From: Pseudomonas sp. RIT-PI-r
GTDB lineage: Bacteria; Pseudomonadota; Gammaproteobacteria; Pseudomonadales; Pseudomonadaceae
Reading direction: 5' to 3'
Assembly: GCF_001297015.1 (NCBI RefSeq)
Contig: NZ_LIGE01000003.1
Coordinates: forward strand, 1-64,000
DNA: 64,000 nt
Position 1 is the first letter of the stretch, and each line of letters opens with the position of its first letter. Below are positions 7,242-20,299 of this stretch, piece after piece. The notes below the pieces were generated by a model. That model worked only from the letters and a program-made list of their open reading frames with translations. It was not told where the DNA came from and searched no databases. The position numbers and the translations under genes were made by a program.

Positions 7242-9860
7242 TTATAAACCCTGCTCGACGAATGGAACGGTCAGCGCCAATGCGCCATCCAGCGCGCCGG
7301 CGTCGACACCGCCGCCCTGCGCCATGTCCGGACGACCACCGCCCTTCCCGCCCACTGCCGCAGCAGCCTGCTTCATCAAATCACCGGCTTTGAGTTGGCC
7401 AGTCAGGTCTTTGGTTACGCCTGCAACCAGAACGACCTTTTCCTCATGGACACTGCCGAGCAGGATCACTGCGCGGCCGAGTTTGTTTTTCAGCTGATCG
7501 ACCAGCGCCAGCAGCGCCTTGGCGTCCTGACCATCCAGACGTGCGGCCAAAACCTTCACGCCTTTGACGTCCAGAGCCGAGGACGACAGATCGTCGCCCG
7601 CCGCGCTCGCCGCTTTGGCTTGCAACTGCTCGAGCTGCTTCTCCAGTTGGCGATTGCGCTCGAGCACAGCCGACAGCTTGTCGATCAGGTTGTCGCGGCT
7701 GCCCTTGACCAGGCTGGCCGCTTCCTTGAGTTGTTCTTCTGCAGCATTCAAGTAGGCCAGTGCCGCAGCACCGGTGACTGCTTCGATGCGACGCACGCCC
7801 GAAGCCACACCGCCTTCGCTGATGATTTTCAGCAGGCCGATGTCGCCGGTACGGCTGGCGTGGATACCGCCGCACAGCTCGACGGAGAAATCGCCGCCCA
7901 TGCTCAGCACGCGCACGCTGTCGCCGTACTTCTCGCCGAACAGCGCCATCGCGCCTTTGTTCTTGGCGGTTTCGATGTCGGTTTCTTCGGTTTCAACGGC
8001 AGAATTCTTGCGTATCTCGGCGTTGACGATGTCTTCCAGCGCTTTGATCTGCTCAGGCTTGATCGCTTCAAAGTGGCTGAAGTCGAAGCGCAGACGCTGG
8101 CTATCCACCAACGAACCTTTCTGTTGAACGTGCTCGCCCAGTACCTGGCGCAGAGCAGCGTGCAGCAAGTGCGTGGCCGAGTGATTCAGTGAAGTCGCGT
8201 GACGCACTTCGGCATCGACGTGAGTTTCCACCGGCGCACCAATGGTCAGGCTGCCCGAATCCAAGACGCCGTGGTGCAGGAACGCACCGCCGGTCTTGGT
8301 GGTGTCACGCACGTCGAAACGGCTGCTGCCGGCCTGCAGATAACCGCAGTCGCCGATCTGGCCGCCGGATTCCGCGTAGAACGGCGTCTGGTTCAGCACG
8401 ATCACCGCCTCTTCGCCTTCATTCAAGACGTCGACCGATTGGCCATCTTTATAGATAGCGACGATTTTTGCAGAACCGCTGGTGTCGGTGTAACCGGTGA
8501 ACTCGGTGGCCACATCAACCTTGACCAGGGTGTTGTAGTCCAGACCGAACGAGCTGGCCGAACGCGCGCGAACTCGCTGGGCTTCCATCTCACGCTCGAA
8601 ACCGGCTTCATCGACAGTCAGGCTGCGCTCGCGGGCGATGTCGGCGGTCAGGTCCATCGGGAAACCGTAGGTGTCGTAGAGTTTGAACACCACGTCGCCC
8701 GGCACCACAGTGCCTTTGAGTTCCAGCAGATCCTGCTCGAGAATCTTCAGGCCGTGCTCCAGGGTCTTGGAGAACTGCTCTTCTTCGGCCTTGAGCACGC
8801 GCTCGATGTTGCTCTGCTGCTTCTTCAGTTCCGGGAAGGCTTCGCCCATCTCGGCAACCAGCGCAGCGACGATCTTGTAGAAGAAGCTGCCGGTGGCGCC
8901 GAGCTTGTTACCGTGACGGCAGGCGCGACGGATGATCCGGCGCAGCACGTAACCGCGACCTTCGTTGGACGGCAGCACGCCGTCAGCGATCAGGAAACCG
9001 CACGAACGGATGTGGTCGGAAACGACCTTGAGCGACGACTGGTCGCCGTTTTCGCAACCGATGGCTTCAGCCGAAGCTTTCAGCAGGTTCTTGAACAGGT
9101 CAATGTCATAGTTGGAATTGACGTGCTGCATCACCGCACTGATCCGCTCCAGCCCCATGCCGGTGTCGACCGACGGCGCTGGCAACGGATGCAACACGCC
9201 GTCGGCGGTGCGGTTGAACTGCATGAACACGTTGTTCCAGATCTCGATGTAACGGTCGCCGTCTTCTTCCGGCGAACCCGGTGGGCCGCCCCAGATGTGG
9301 TCGCCGTGATCGTAGAAAATCTCGGTGCACGGGCCGCACGGGCCGGTATCGCCCATGGTCCAGAAGTTGTCGGAGGCGTACGGCGCGCCTTTGTTGTCGC
9401 CGATGCGGATCATGCGCTCGACCGGCACACCGATTTCTTTGGTCCAGATGTCATACGCTTCGTCGTCGGAGGCGTAGACGGTGACCCAGAGTTTTTCCTT
9501 CGGCAGTTGCAGAACGCCGGTCAGGAAGGTCCACGCGTAGGTAATCGCGTCCTTCTTGAAATAGTCACCGAAGCTGAAGTTACCGAGCATTTCGAAGAAC
9601 GTGTGGTGACGAGCGGTATAACCGACGTTTTCCAGGTCGCTGTTCTTGCCACCGGCACGCACGCATTTCTGGCTGCTGGTCGCACGGGTGTACGCACGTT
9701 TTTCCTGGCCCAGGAAGCAGTCCTTGAACTGGTTCATCCCCGCGTTAGTGAACAGCAGGGTTGGGTCGTTGCCCGGAATCAAAGAGCTGGAGGCTACACG
9801 GGTGTGGCCTTGCTCTTCGAAGAAGCGAAGGAAGGCTTCACGGATTTCTGCGCTTTTCAT
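7242..9860 (-). CDS. alaS: Alanyl-tRNA synthetase
   Basis: 872 residues from [10 protein letters not shown]; the upstream in-frame ATG is not in family proteins. The class II core opens with [30 protein letters not shown] (motif 1 region, about residues 10-40) and contains [20 protein letters not shown]. The editing domain has [11 protein letters not shown] and the zinc-binding [13 protein letters not shown] (about 660-680). A coiled coil and the C-Ala domain ([15 protein letters not shown] near the end) complete it. It charges tRNA-Ala and removes mischarged Ser/Gly. First gene of alaS-lysC-rsmA. Confidence 0.97.
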   Translation of the reverse strand: MKSAEIREAFLRFFEEQGHTRVASSSLIPGNDPTLLFTNAGMNQFKDCFLGQEKRAYTRATSSQKCVRAGGKNSDLENVGYTARHHTFFEMLGNFSFGDYFKKDAITYAWTFLTGVLQLPKEKLWVTVYASDDEAYDIWTKEIGVPVERMIRIGDNKGAPYASDNFWTMGDTGPCGPCTEIFYDHGDHIWGGPPGSPEEDGDRYIEIWNNVFMQFNRTADGVLHPLPAPSVDTGMGLERISAVMQHVNSNYDIDLFKNLLKASAEAIGCENGDQSSLKVVSDHIRSCGFLIADGVLPSNEGRGYVLRRIIRRACRHGNKLGATGSFFYKIVAALVAEMGEAFPELKKQQSNIERVLKAEEEQFSKTLEHGLKILEQDLLELKGTVVPGDVVFKLYDTYGFPMDLTADIARERSLTVDEAGFEREMEAQRVRARSASSFGLDYNTLVKVDVATEFTGYTDTSGSAKIVAIYKDGQSVDVLNEGEEAVIVLNQTPFYAESGGQIGDCGYLQAGSSRFDVRDTTKTGGAFLHHGVLDSGSLTIGAPVETHVDAEVRHATSLNHSATHLLHAALRQVLGEHVQQKGSLVDSQRLRFDFSHFEAIKPEQIKALEDIVNAEIRKNSAVETEETDIETAKNKGAMALFGEKYGDSVRVLSMGGDFSVELCGGIHASRTGDIGLLKIISEGGVASGVRRIEAVTGAAALAYLNAAEEQLKEAASLVKGSRDNLIDKLSAVLERNRQLEKQLEQLQAKAASAAGDDLSSSALDVKGVKVLAARLDGQDAKALLALVDQLKNKLGRAVILLGSVHEEKVVLVAGVTKDLTGQLKAGDLMKQAAAAVGGKGGGRPDMAQGGGVDAGALDGALALTVPFVEQGL

Positions 9861-10006
9861 TAGGTTCTTCCACGGAGGCTGCGGCCAAAGGCCTGTTCGA
9901 AACGTCAACAGACGAAGCGACGGCAAAGGGCCGCATTATATCGGCCCTGCGCGCGGGGTACAGCGTGTTTATACGATAGAAACGGTCAATTGGACGGCTA
10001 ACGCTG

Positions 10007-11011
10007 TCACTTGCGCGAAAACTCGACGAATGTCGCGATCACTTGCTCGATTTGCGAGCGATTGACGTCCATGTGCGTGACCATGCGCAGGCGTGCGGCG
10101 GCGCTCAACTTGATCCCGCGATTGGCAGCAAACGCCTTGATCGCTTCGGCTTTGTCGCCCATTTGCACATAAACCATGTTGGTTTGCACGGGTTCGACGA
10201 TGAAACCTGCTTCACGCAGACCGTCGGCCAAAAACTGCGCGTTGGCATGGTCGTCGGCCAGACGTTCAACGTTGTGATCCAGGGCGTACAGCCCCGCCGC
10301 AGCCAGCAACCCGGCCTGACGCATGCCGCCGCCGACCATTTTGCGTAAACGGCGGGCCTTGCCGATCAGTTGCTCGGAGCCGCACAACACCGAACCCACC
10401 GGCGCCCCCAGACCTTTGGACAGACACACCGACACCGAATCGAAATGTTTCGTGATTTCCCGCGCATCAACCCCGAGTTTGACCGCCGCGTTGTAAAGAC
10501 GCGCGCCATCCAGATGTAACTGCAGGCTGTGCTCTTGGGTAAATTGGCGCGCCCGGGCGAGATATTCCAGCGGCAGCACTTTGCCTTGCATGGTGTTTTC
10601 CAGCGCCAGCAATCGAGTGCGGGCGAAGTGGAAGTCATCCGGTTTGATCGCTGCCGCGACCTGATCCAGGTCCAGCGAACCGTCGGCCAGCACTTCCAGC
10701 GGTTGCGGCTGGATCGAGCCAAGCACCGCAGCGCCACCACCCTCGTATTTGTAAGTGTGCGCCTGCTGGCCGACGATGTATTCATCACCACGCTCGCAGT
10801 GCGCCATCAAGCCCAGCAGGTTGCTCATGGTGCCAGTCGGCACGAACAGCGCTGCGGCGAAGCCCAAACGTTTGGCCAGTTCTTCTTCCAGACGATTGAC
10901 CGTCGGATCTTCGCCGTACACGTCATCACCGGTGTCCGCCGCAGTCATCGCGTCGAGCATGGCGGGGGTCGGTTGGGTGACGGTGTCGCTGCGAAGATCG
11001 ATAACGCTCAT
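10007..11011 (-). CDS. ltaE: Low-specificity L-threonine aldolase
   Basis: 334 residues, fold type I PLP enzyme. It begins [15 protein letters not shown], the typical aldolase N-terminus. [15 protein letters not shown] and the cofactor-stacking region [16 protein letters not shown] follow. [13 protein letters not shown] holds the PLP-binding Asp, and [16 protein letters not shown] holds the Schiff-base Lys (about residue 200). It cleaves L-threonine and L-allo-threonine to glycine and acetaldehyde. Monocistronic; 146 bp separate it from alaS. Confidence 0.93.
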   Translation of the reverse strand: MSVIDLRSDTVTQPTPAMLDAMTAADTGDDVYGEDPTVNRLEEELAKRLGFAAALFVPTGTMSNLLGLMAHCERGDEYIVGQQAHTYKYEGGGAAVLGSIQPQPLEVLADGSLDLDQVAAAIKPDDFHFARTRLLALENTMQGKVLPLEYLARARQFTQEHSLQLHLDGARLYNAAVKLGVDAREITKHFDSVSVCLSKGLGAPVGSVLCGSEQLIGKARRLRKMVGGGMRQAGLLAAAGLYALDHNVERLADDHANAQFLADGLREAGFIVEPVQTNMVYVQMGDKAEAIKAFAANRGIKLSAAARLRMVTHMDVNRSQIEQVIATFVEFSRK

Positions 11012-11210
11012 GAACCTGGCCTCAAGTCAGCAGGGGAAATCCCTTTACGAAGTGGGATTACTGCGGTCATCGCATGGATTAATCAAGCCTTGCGCAAGGA
11101 AAAGTCGTTTCGAGCCTGCAAAAAATTCGATGACAATCATCAGAAAGGCGCAATGCACAGACACACAATCTGTGATAAAAACGCTGCGCCGCCCGAGAAA
11201 GGGCGGCAAA

Positions 11211-11380
11211 AACGTTCTCAGGGCGGGGTGCAATTCCCCACCGGCGGTAATTGCGCGCAATGCGCATAGCCCGCGAGCGCTTGGCGGCGAACACGACTTC
11301 GATTGTGATCGACGGCAAGGTCAGCAGACCCGGTGTGATTCCGGGGCCGACGGTCATAGTCCGGATGAAGAGAGAACGGG
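11211..11380 (+). promoter_or_regulatory. FMN riboswitch (RFN element)
   Basis: All conserved RFN blocks are present in order: GTTCTCAGGGCGGGGTG, CCCCACCGGCGGTA, GCCCGCGAGCG, CAGCAGACCCGGTG, CCGGGGCCGACGGT, then AGTCCGGATGAAGAGAGAAC. It sits 100 bp upstream of the lumazine synthase gene, so FMN should repress riboflavin synthesis in cis. Confidence 0.96.
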
Positions 11381-11452
11381 ATTAACGCCAAAGGGCCGTC
11401 CGCGCGATGTTGTGCGTGTGCGCACCCTTGAATCCCTTTCGATTCATAACGC

Positions 11453-11475
11453 CCTGTTTTTCACACAAACAGGAG
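11453..11475 (+). promoter_or_regulatory. Shine-Dalgarno-sequestering hairpin downstream of the riboswitch
   Basis: CCTGTTT (11453-11459) is perfectly complementary to AAACAGG (11467-11473) with a seven-base loop. The 3' arm overlaps the ribH ribosome-binding site AGGAG at 11471-11475. This fits translational control by the FMN riboswitch; no U-tract terminator is seen between aptamer and gene. Confidence 0.6.
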
Positions 11476-11482
11476 TCAGAAC

Positions 11483-11992
11483 ATGCAACCCACCGCTATC
11501 GACAGCAAAAGCAAACACCCTCATGGCGAGCGCGTCGCGTTCATCCAGGCCTGCTGGCACAAGGAAATCGTCGACCAGAGCCGTAAAGGCTTCGTCGCCG
11601 AAATGATTGCCCTGGGTTATCAGGAATCGGACATCGACATCTTCGAAGTCGGCGGCGCCTTTGAAATGCCCCTGCACGCCAAGTTGCTGGCCAAGACCGG
11701 TCGTTATGCCGGCATCGTCGCCGCGGCCCTGGTGGTGGATGGCGGCATCTACCGTCACGAGTTCGTCGCCCAATCGGTGGTCAGTGGCCTGATGCAGGTG
11801 CAGCTGGAAACTGAAGTGCCGGTGTTCTCGGTGTCGCTGACGCCGCATCACTTCCATGCTGGCGACGAACATCAGAAGTTTTTCTTTGAGCACTTTGTGC
11901 ATAAAGGCCAGGAAGCGGCGCGCACTTGCGCGGATACGCTGCGCAAGGTTCGCGCACTGCGCCGCACCGAGCCGCATGCGGTAGCCGTGTAA
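11483..11992 (+). CDS. ribH: 6,7-dimethyl-8-ribityllumazine synthase, type II
   Basis: 169 residues. RVAFIQACWHKEIVDQSRKGF, the EVGGAFEMPLHAKLLAKTGRYAGIVAAALVVDGGIYRHEFVA segment and the C-terminal HHFHAGDEHQKFFFEHFVHKGQEAA match the decameric type II (RibH2-like) lumazine synthases rather than the icosahedral form. It condenses 5-amino-6-ribitylaminouracil with 3,4-dihydroxy-2-butanone 4-phosphate, the penultimate step to riboflavin. Strong AGGAG seven bases before the ATG, held in a hairpin. It is the only gene under the FMN riboswitch here; housekeeping rib genes must lie elsewhere. Confidence 0.93.
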   Translation: MQPTAIDSKSKHPHGERVAFIQACWHKEIVDQSRKGFVAEMIALGYQESDIDIFEVGGAFEMPLHAKLLAKTGRYAGIVAAALVVDGGIYRHEFVAQSVVSGLMQVQLETEVPVFSVSLTPHHFHAGDEHQKFFFEHFVHKGQEAARTCADTLRKVRALRRTEPHAVAV

Positions 11993-12006
11993 ACACGGAA
12001 CCAAAA

Positions 12007-12098
12007 CTGTAGGAGTGAGCCTGCTCGCGATAGCGGAGTGTCAGTCGACCACTGTAGTGACTGATACATTGCAATCGCGAGCAGGCTCACTCCTACAG
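12007..12098. repeat. REPIN (inverted pair of REP sequences)
   Basis: Two 25-base REP copies, CTGTAGGAGTGAGCCTGCTC... and its reverse complement, flank a 40-base middle, between the convergent ribH and astE genes. Such REPINs are mobilised by RAYT transposases in P. fluorescens. The long stem may also act as a transcript end. Confidence 0.9.
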
Positions 12099-12113
12099 GG
12101 GTTTTGCGTAGGG

Positions 12114-13124
12114 TCAGGCGAGGTTTTCGTCGGTGGTCGGGACGATCAGGATGCCCGCGCGCAAGCCGTTCTTGACCTTGGGATTAGGGAAGATGATCCG
12201 TGCGCCCTGCTCTTCGATGATCCAGCGGGTATTGGCCAAGTCTTCAGCCAGGACGTAACCCACCTCCAACTCTGAAAAGTTCTCGATGTCCTGCGGCAGG
12301 TTCAAGCGGAACGCATCGCTGTGCTTGATGATTTCCCGCGCGACACTAAATAGCTGCAAACCGTCCAGTTGCGCTTCAGCCATTTCCGGCTCAGTGCCTT
12401 CGATGATCTGCTTCAGACGGGTTTCCAGCAGCGAGACATTGACTCCGTCGTTCTGTCCGAATGGCCGCGCCTTGCCCAGTTCCAGCGTGAAAGCCTCGGC
12501 ACCGAGCTTGTCGTAGGTGTAGGAGCTGAATACGATTGACGGCTTGTTCTGCAGCAGTACGGCTTCCATCCCTGCCGCACGCAGACGTGCCAGCTCAAGG
12601 CGCGAATGCTGACGACCGTCCTTCCACGGGTACAGGGCAAACTGCTCGATCTTCGAACCGCGAATGGCGGTATGCAGGTCGTAGTGCAGGCGCTGGCGAT
12701 CCGGCAGGCTGAAAAAACTCGCCGCCAGCCGTTCCAGCTCACAGGCTCGCAACGCTTCCGAGCCACTGCTTTGTTCATGACGGCCGTTGAACAGCCGATT
12801 GACGTCCTGCTCGATAAAACGCTCGCCTTTGCGAATCGCTTCCGGGTTACCGAACAGGAACAGAATGCGTGCGCGTGGCTTCAGATCGCCACGAGCGATG
12901 TCATGCAGCAGCCGATCGAGCAACTCGATCGGCGCTGTTTCGTTGCCGTGAATCCCCGCTGAAAGCAGCAGGTCCAGGCCATTGTCGCGCGCTTGCGGTG
13001 GCCGGACTTCCAGCGCACCTTCGCTCAACCAGCGCATACGCACGCCTTCGACAGTCAGTTGAGTCTTCTCCGCCGGTTCGCGGCCGGCGAGGGTCAGTTC
13101 AAGCAGTTTGCCGAGGGCGAGCAT
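12114..13124 (-). CDS. astE: Succinylglutamate desuccinylase
   Basis: 336 residues of the M14-like AstE/AspA zinc family. The metal site is visible as [14 protein letters not shown] (H..E) and, about 100 residues later, [11 protein letters not shown] (second His). The C-terminal half carries [12 protein letters not shown] and the barrel-sandwich-like end. It hydrolyses N-succinylglutamate to glutamate and succinate, the last step of the arginine succinyltransferase pathway. Last gene of the aru/ast operon, 12 bp after the small conserved gene; a REPIN follows. Confidence 0.95.
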   Translation of the reverse strand: MLALGKLLELTLAGREPAEKTQLTVEGVRMRWLSEGALEVRPPQARDNGLDLLLSAGIHGNETAPIELLDRLLHDIARGDLKPRARILFLFGNPEAIRKGERFIEQDVNRLFNGRHEQSSGSEALRACELERLAASFFSLPDRQRLHYDLHTAIRGSKIEQFALYPWKDGRQHSRLELARLRAAGMEAVLLQNKPSIVFSSYTYDKLGAEAFTLELGKARPFGQNDGVNVSLLETRLKQIIEGTEPEMAEAQLDGLQLFSVAREIIKHSDAFRLNLPQDIENFSELEVGYVLAEDLANTRWIIEEQGARIIFPNPKVKNGLRAGILIVPTTDENLA

Positions 13125-13136
13125 AGAGCGGTTTCC

Positions 13137-13427
13137 TTAGTGGTCGTGGTTGCAATCCGGGCCGTGCACGTGGTCTTCATCGTCGCCGACGTCAGCCGGT
13201 TCCATTTCCAGTTGCAGACTTACCAGATTAGTCGCCAATGGGCGCAGCAGCAGGTTGGCGTACTCGGCGTCACCTTCTTCAACGTCCACGCCGATCAGCA
13301 ACTGGCCACGGCCGTCCTGCTGGATCCACAGCTCTTTGCCTTGCCACATGACCGCGACGCGGGTGCACGAGGTTTGCAGTTGCGTGCCGTCGGTGTCTTC
13401 AAGGATCAGCTGCAGGGAATCGCTCAT
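13137..13427 (-). CDS. Small acidic conserved protein of the ast operon (PA0900-like)
   Basis: 96 residues from MSDSLQLILEDTDG; the ATG eight codons upstream was rejected because MSDSLQ begins the compact fold. Strongly acidic, it ends in a His/Asp-rich tail (EDHVHGPDCNHDH) that could bind a metal. A gene of this kind sits at the same position between astB and astE in P. aeruginosa (PA0900 by memory). Some annotations of such genes as a topoisomerase have no visible support here. Co-transcription with the pathway suggests an accessory role, not yet known. Confidence 0.8.
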   Translation of the reverse strand: MSDSLQLILEDTDGTQLQTSCTRVAVMWQGKELWIQQDGRGQLLIGVDVEEGDAEYANLLLRPLATNLVSLQLEMEPADVGDDEDHVHGPDCNHDH

Positions 13428-13484
13428 GTTTTTACTCTCTTGGTGAGACAAGCCGCGCGCCGCGTTCGGGCGACGCGCCGGCCA

Positions 13485-14831
13485 TCAATTGATCTGGAAT
13501 GGATAAACCGCGCCCAGTTTAAGGATTTGCGTCAGTTCATCCAGTGCCGTCCGGCATTCAAGCAGCAATTGCGGGTCCGCCAGATCGGTTTCGCTCAGGC
13601 GGTCGCGGTAGTGCTTTTCAACCCATGCGGTCAACGAACCGTACAACGGTGCCGTCATGATAACCCCTGGGTTGACCGCCGCCAGTTCGGTTTCGTTAAG
13701 CGCGACGCGAAGACGCAGGCACGCCGGGCCACCGCCGTTCTGCATGCTTTGCTTGAGGTCGAAAACCTTCACTTCGCGGATCAGGCCTCCGGAACTGGTC
13801 AGCTCTTGCAGATAAGTCCAGACACGTTCGTTGGCCTGGCACTCTTGCGGCACGATCAGCAACATCGAACCGTCAGGGCGCGACAGCAACTGACTGTTGA
13901 ACAGGTACGAGCGCACCGCGTCATCGACGGTGACCGCCGAACGCGGCACACACACCGACTGGAAGTTGCCGCCGGCTTTGGCGAGTTTGCTTTGCAGCTC
14001 GGCCAGTATCGAGTCGGTGTCGAGGAAGGCGTCCTCGTGATAGAACAGCACCTCGCCATTGCCCACGGCGATCACGTCGTTGTGGAACACGCCCTGATCG
14101 ATCACGTTCGGGTTTTGCTGGGCGTAGACCACACCTTCGTCACGCAGGCCGTGCAGACGGGCAACGGCTTGCGACGCTTCGAGGGTCTGGCGCGCCGGGT
14201 ACTTTTGCGGCGCCGGGAAACGGTTGTCGAAGGCACTGCGACCGAACACGAAGAACTCGACGCCCGCCTCGCCATACTCACGACAGAAACGTGTGTGATT
14301 GGCCGCACCTTCGTCGCCGAATTGCGCCACTGCCGGCAACGCGGCGTGATGGGCGAAGTGCTGCTGATTGGCGAACATCGCGCCGAGCACGCGACTGGTG
14401 GTCGGGTGCTCGATGCTGCGGTGATATTTGCAATTGAGGTTGGCGGCGGTGAAATGCACGCGGCCGTCAGCAGTGTCGGCACTCGGGCTGACCGTGGCGG
14501 CGTTGGCCACCCACATGCTCGACGCTGAGCAACTGGCGACCAGTAGCGGCATGGCTTCCTTGGCAGCGCGCTCGATCACTTGTGCGTCGGTGCCGCTGAA
14601 ACCCAGACGGCGCAGAGCGCCCACATCCGGACGTTCCTGCGGCGCCAGCACGCCTTGCTGAAAGCCCATTTCCATCAGCGCCTTCATCTTCGCCAGACCT
14701 TGTAGCGCCGCTTCCTTCGGATTCGAAGATTGCTGACTGTTGCTCTGGGAGGCAACGTTGCCGTAGGACAGACCACCGTAGTTATGGGTCGGCCCCACTA
14801 GACCGTCAAAATTGACTTCATAGGATTTCAT
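13485..14831 (-). CDS. astB: N-succinylarginine dihydrolase
   Basis: 448 residues, the family length, opening [20 protein letters not shown] as in AstB. The amidinotransferase-fold catalytic elements appear as [20 protein letters not shown] (His and acidic residues) and, at the C-terminal end, [14 protein letters not shown], which holds the catalytic Cys. It converts N2-succinylarginine to N2-succinylornithine, CO2 and two ammonia, the nitrogen-releasing step of the AST pathway. GGAG precedes the ATG. Separated from astD by 163 bp that contain a REPIN. Confidence 0.96.
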   Translation of the reverse strand: MKSYEVNFDGLVGPTHNYGGLSYGNVASQSNSQQSSNPKEAALQGLAKMKALMEMGFQQGVLAPQERPDVGALRRLGFSGTDAQVIERAAKEAMPLLVASCSASSMWVANAATVSPSADTADGRVHFTAANLNCKYHRSIEHPTTSRVLGAMFANQQHFAHHAALPAVAQFGDEGAANHTRFCREYGEAGVEFFVFGRSAFDNRFPAPQKYPARQTLEASQAVARLHGLRDEGVVYAQQNPNVIDQGVFHNDVIAVGNGEVLFYHEDAFLDTDSILAELQSKLAKAGGNFQSVCVPRSAVTVDDAVRSYLFNSQLLSRPDGSMLLIVPQECQANERVWTYLQELTSSGGLIREVKVFDLKQSMQNGGGPACLRLRVALNETELAAVNPGVIMTAPLYGSLTAWVEKHYRDRLSETDLADPQLLLECRTALDELTQILKLGAVYPFQIN

Positions 14832-14900
14832 CAGCGAGGCTCCACGAGAATCTGTTGTTATAGGCTTCAGGTAACAATTCAGTCAGACCGCGTCGCGGCT

Positions 14901-14989
14901 ATCGCGAGCAGGCTCACTCCTACAGGTTGAGCGGTGAACACACATGTTGTGTACGACCCAAATCCTGTAGGAGTGAGCCTGCTCGCGAT
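14901..14989. repeat. REPIN inside the ast operon, between astD and astB
   Basis: ATCGCGAGCAGGCTCACTCC... at 14901-14925 and its inverse at 14965-14989, with a 39-base centre. The two copies match those at 12007 and 18618. Confidence 0.9.
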
Positions 14990-14994
14990 GGCCG

Positions 14995-17486
<2,492 letters not shown>

Positions 17487-17537
17487 GCTATCTCCTCAAA
17501 CGGGCCGCCTTCGCCACCCGTGAAACTCGCTAAGGCG

Positions 17538-18557
17538 TTAAACCGCCACCAGGCGCACGCTGGCACCTTCACCGACGCCCAGGGCTTCGGCTGCTTCCAG
17601 ATCCAGAGTCACCGGTTTGCCCGGCGCGTAATCCAGCTCCAGCAACACCGCGCGGTAATCCTGCAACTGCGCGTTGGCCACCAGATACTGGCGCCCGGCA
17701 CCTTTCACCGGCTCGCCGATCTTCACCGGCACCACGCGGCTCTGGGCGATCGAACGGATCCCCGAAACGCGCGCATGCAGGGTCGGGCCACCGTCGAAAA
17801 TGTCGATGTAGTGATCAGTCTCGAAGCCTTCGCGCATCAGGATGTCGAAGGTGATCTGCGCACGCGGGTGCACCTGGCCCATCGCCTCTTGGGCGGAATC
17901 CGGCAGCAGCGGTACGTAGATCGGGTAATGCGGCATCAGCTCGGCGAGGAACGTACGGCTTTTCAGCCCGCACAGGCGCTCGGCTTCGGCGTAGTTGAGG
18001 TCAAAGAAGTTGCGCCCGATAGCATCCCAGAATGGCGAGTCGCCGTTTTCATCGCTGTAACCGACAATCTCGGTCACTACCGAGTCGGCGAAACGCTCCG
18101 GGTGACTGGCGACGAACAGCAGTCGGCCACGGGAGTTGAGTTCCGACCACGGCGAACCGACCAGCTCGCGCTGCACGTAGAAACTGGTGAGCAAGCTGTT
18201 GCCGGTCAGGTCGTGGCACTGCGAGAGCACGTGGATCTTGTTGTGGATCTTCAGCTCGCGCGAGGCGTGCACGAAGGTCTCGTTGCGGAAGCTGTAGAAC
18301 GGCTCCGAGTAACCGGCCGAAGCAACAATCGCCGAGCAGCCGACCAGCTTGCCAGTCGCGGAATCTTCGAGGACGAAGAAATAACTCTCTTCGCCGTTGA
18401 AGCTCACTTCGGCAGCAAACGAGGCTTCGCTCGCGGCGATCTTGTCGCTCAGACGTTCCACGTCATCCGGCAAGGAAGTGACACCAATCGGGCTGTCCGC
18501 AGCCAGACGCTGTACCTCGCCCAGATCAGCCATTTGCGCGGGGCGCATCACCAGCAT
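17538..18557 (-). CDS. aruF: Arginine/ornithine N-succinyltransferase, alpha subunit
   Basis: 339 residues, a paralogue of the next gene. The N-terminus VMRPAQMADLGEVQRLAADSPIGVTSLPDDVERLSDKI aligns with AruG, as does the core DLTGNSLLTSFYVQRELVGSPWSELNSRGRLLFVA. The order aruF then aruG identifies it as the alpha subunit of the succinyl-CoA:arginine/ornithine transferase. AAGGAG lies seven bases before the ATG. It is separated from aruC by 213 bp holding a REPIN. Confidence 0.93.
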   Translation of the reverse strand: MLVMRPAQMADLGEVQRLAADSPIGVTSLPDDVERLSDKIAASEASFAAEVSFNGEESYFFVLEDSATGKLVGCSAIVASAGYSEPFYSFRNETFVHASRELKIHNKIHVLSQCHDLTGNSLLTSFYVQRELVGSPWSELNSRGRLLFVASHPERFADSVVTEIVGYSDENGDSPFWDAIGRNFFDLNYAEAERLCGLKSRTFLAELMPHYPIYVPLLPDSAQEAMGQVHPRAQITFDILMREGFETDHYIDIFDGGPTLHARVSGIRSIAQSRVVPVKIGEPVKGAGRQYLVANAQLQDYRAVLLELDYAPGKPVTLDLEAAEALGVGEGASVRLVAV

Positions 18558-18617
18558 GGTGTCACTCCTTAATCTCAGAACTTACAGAAAAAATAACCGG
18601 GCCTACATGGAGATCAA

Positions 18618-18706
18618 TGTAGGAGTGAGCCTGCTCGCGATTGCGGTCTGTCAGAAACCAATGAGTCGACTGACATACCGCAATCGCGAGCAGGCTCACT
18701 CCTACA
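18618..18706. repeat. REPIN inside the ast operon, between aruC and aruF
   Basis: TGTAGGAGTGAGCCTGCTCG... at 18618-18641 and its inverse ending at 18706. The middle contains its own smaller inverted repeat (GCGGTCTGTCAG / CTGACATACCGC). Confidence 0.9.
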
Positions 18707-18770
18707 GTTGATCTGGTCCGGCATAAAATTTTGATCGACGCCTGAAAAACTCCAGGCGCCGAAGGGTCCA

Positions 18771-20090
<1,320 letters not shown>

Positions 20091-20120
20091 TTATAGCGCA
20101 AACCCCGGATTTTCCCGGGT

Positions 20121-20136
20121 TTACGGCAATGCGACA
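20121..20136 (-). promoter_or_regulatory. ArgR half-site upstream of aruC, distal
   Basis: A second exact TGTCGC-N8-AA match (TGTCGCATTGCCGTAA) on the minus strand, in the same orientation, 51 bp further upstream. An imperfect hairpin (AAACCC / GGGTTT) lies between the two. Confidence 0.68.
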
Positions 20137-20299
20137 TATAGCGTCGCAAAGGCGCAGTTTAAACTGCACGCCGCCGTTTGCGCAGGACTGCTGGAGATCT
20201 TACTCAAGAGTGTTTTTCGTTGTGCGGTATATATGTACCGCACATCGATGCGTTTCCCAGGGTTTGCTATGGAACTTTCCAAGGCAAACGGCCGCTCTT

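Noticed and set aside
8199..9863. 554-codon plus-strand open frame opposite alaS
   Set aside because: It is the antisense shadow of a perfectly conserved alaS. Long antisense frames are common in GC-rich genes and it has no start signal or family resemblance.
12993..14528. 511-codon plus-strand frame opposite astB and astE
   Set aside because: Runs across three real genes on the other strand, which proves it is not a gene.
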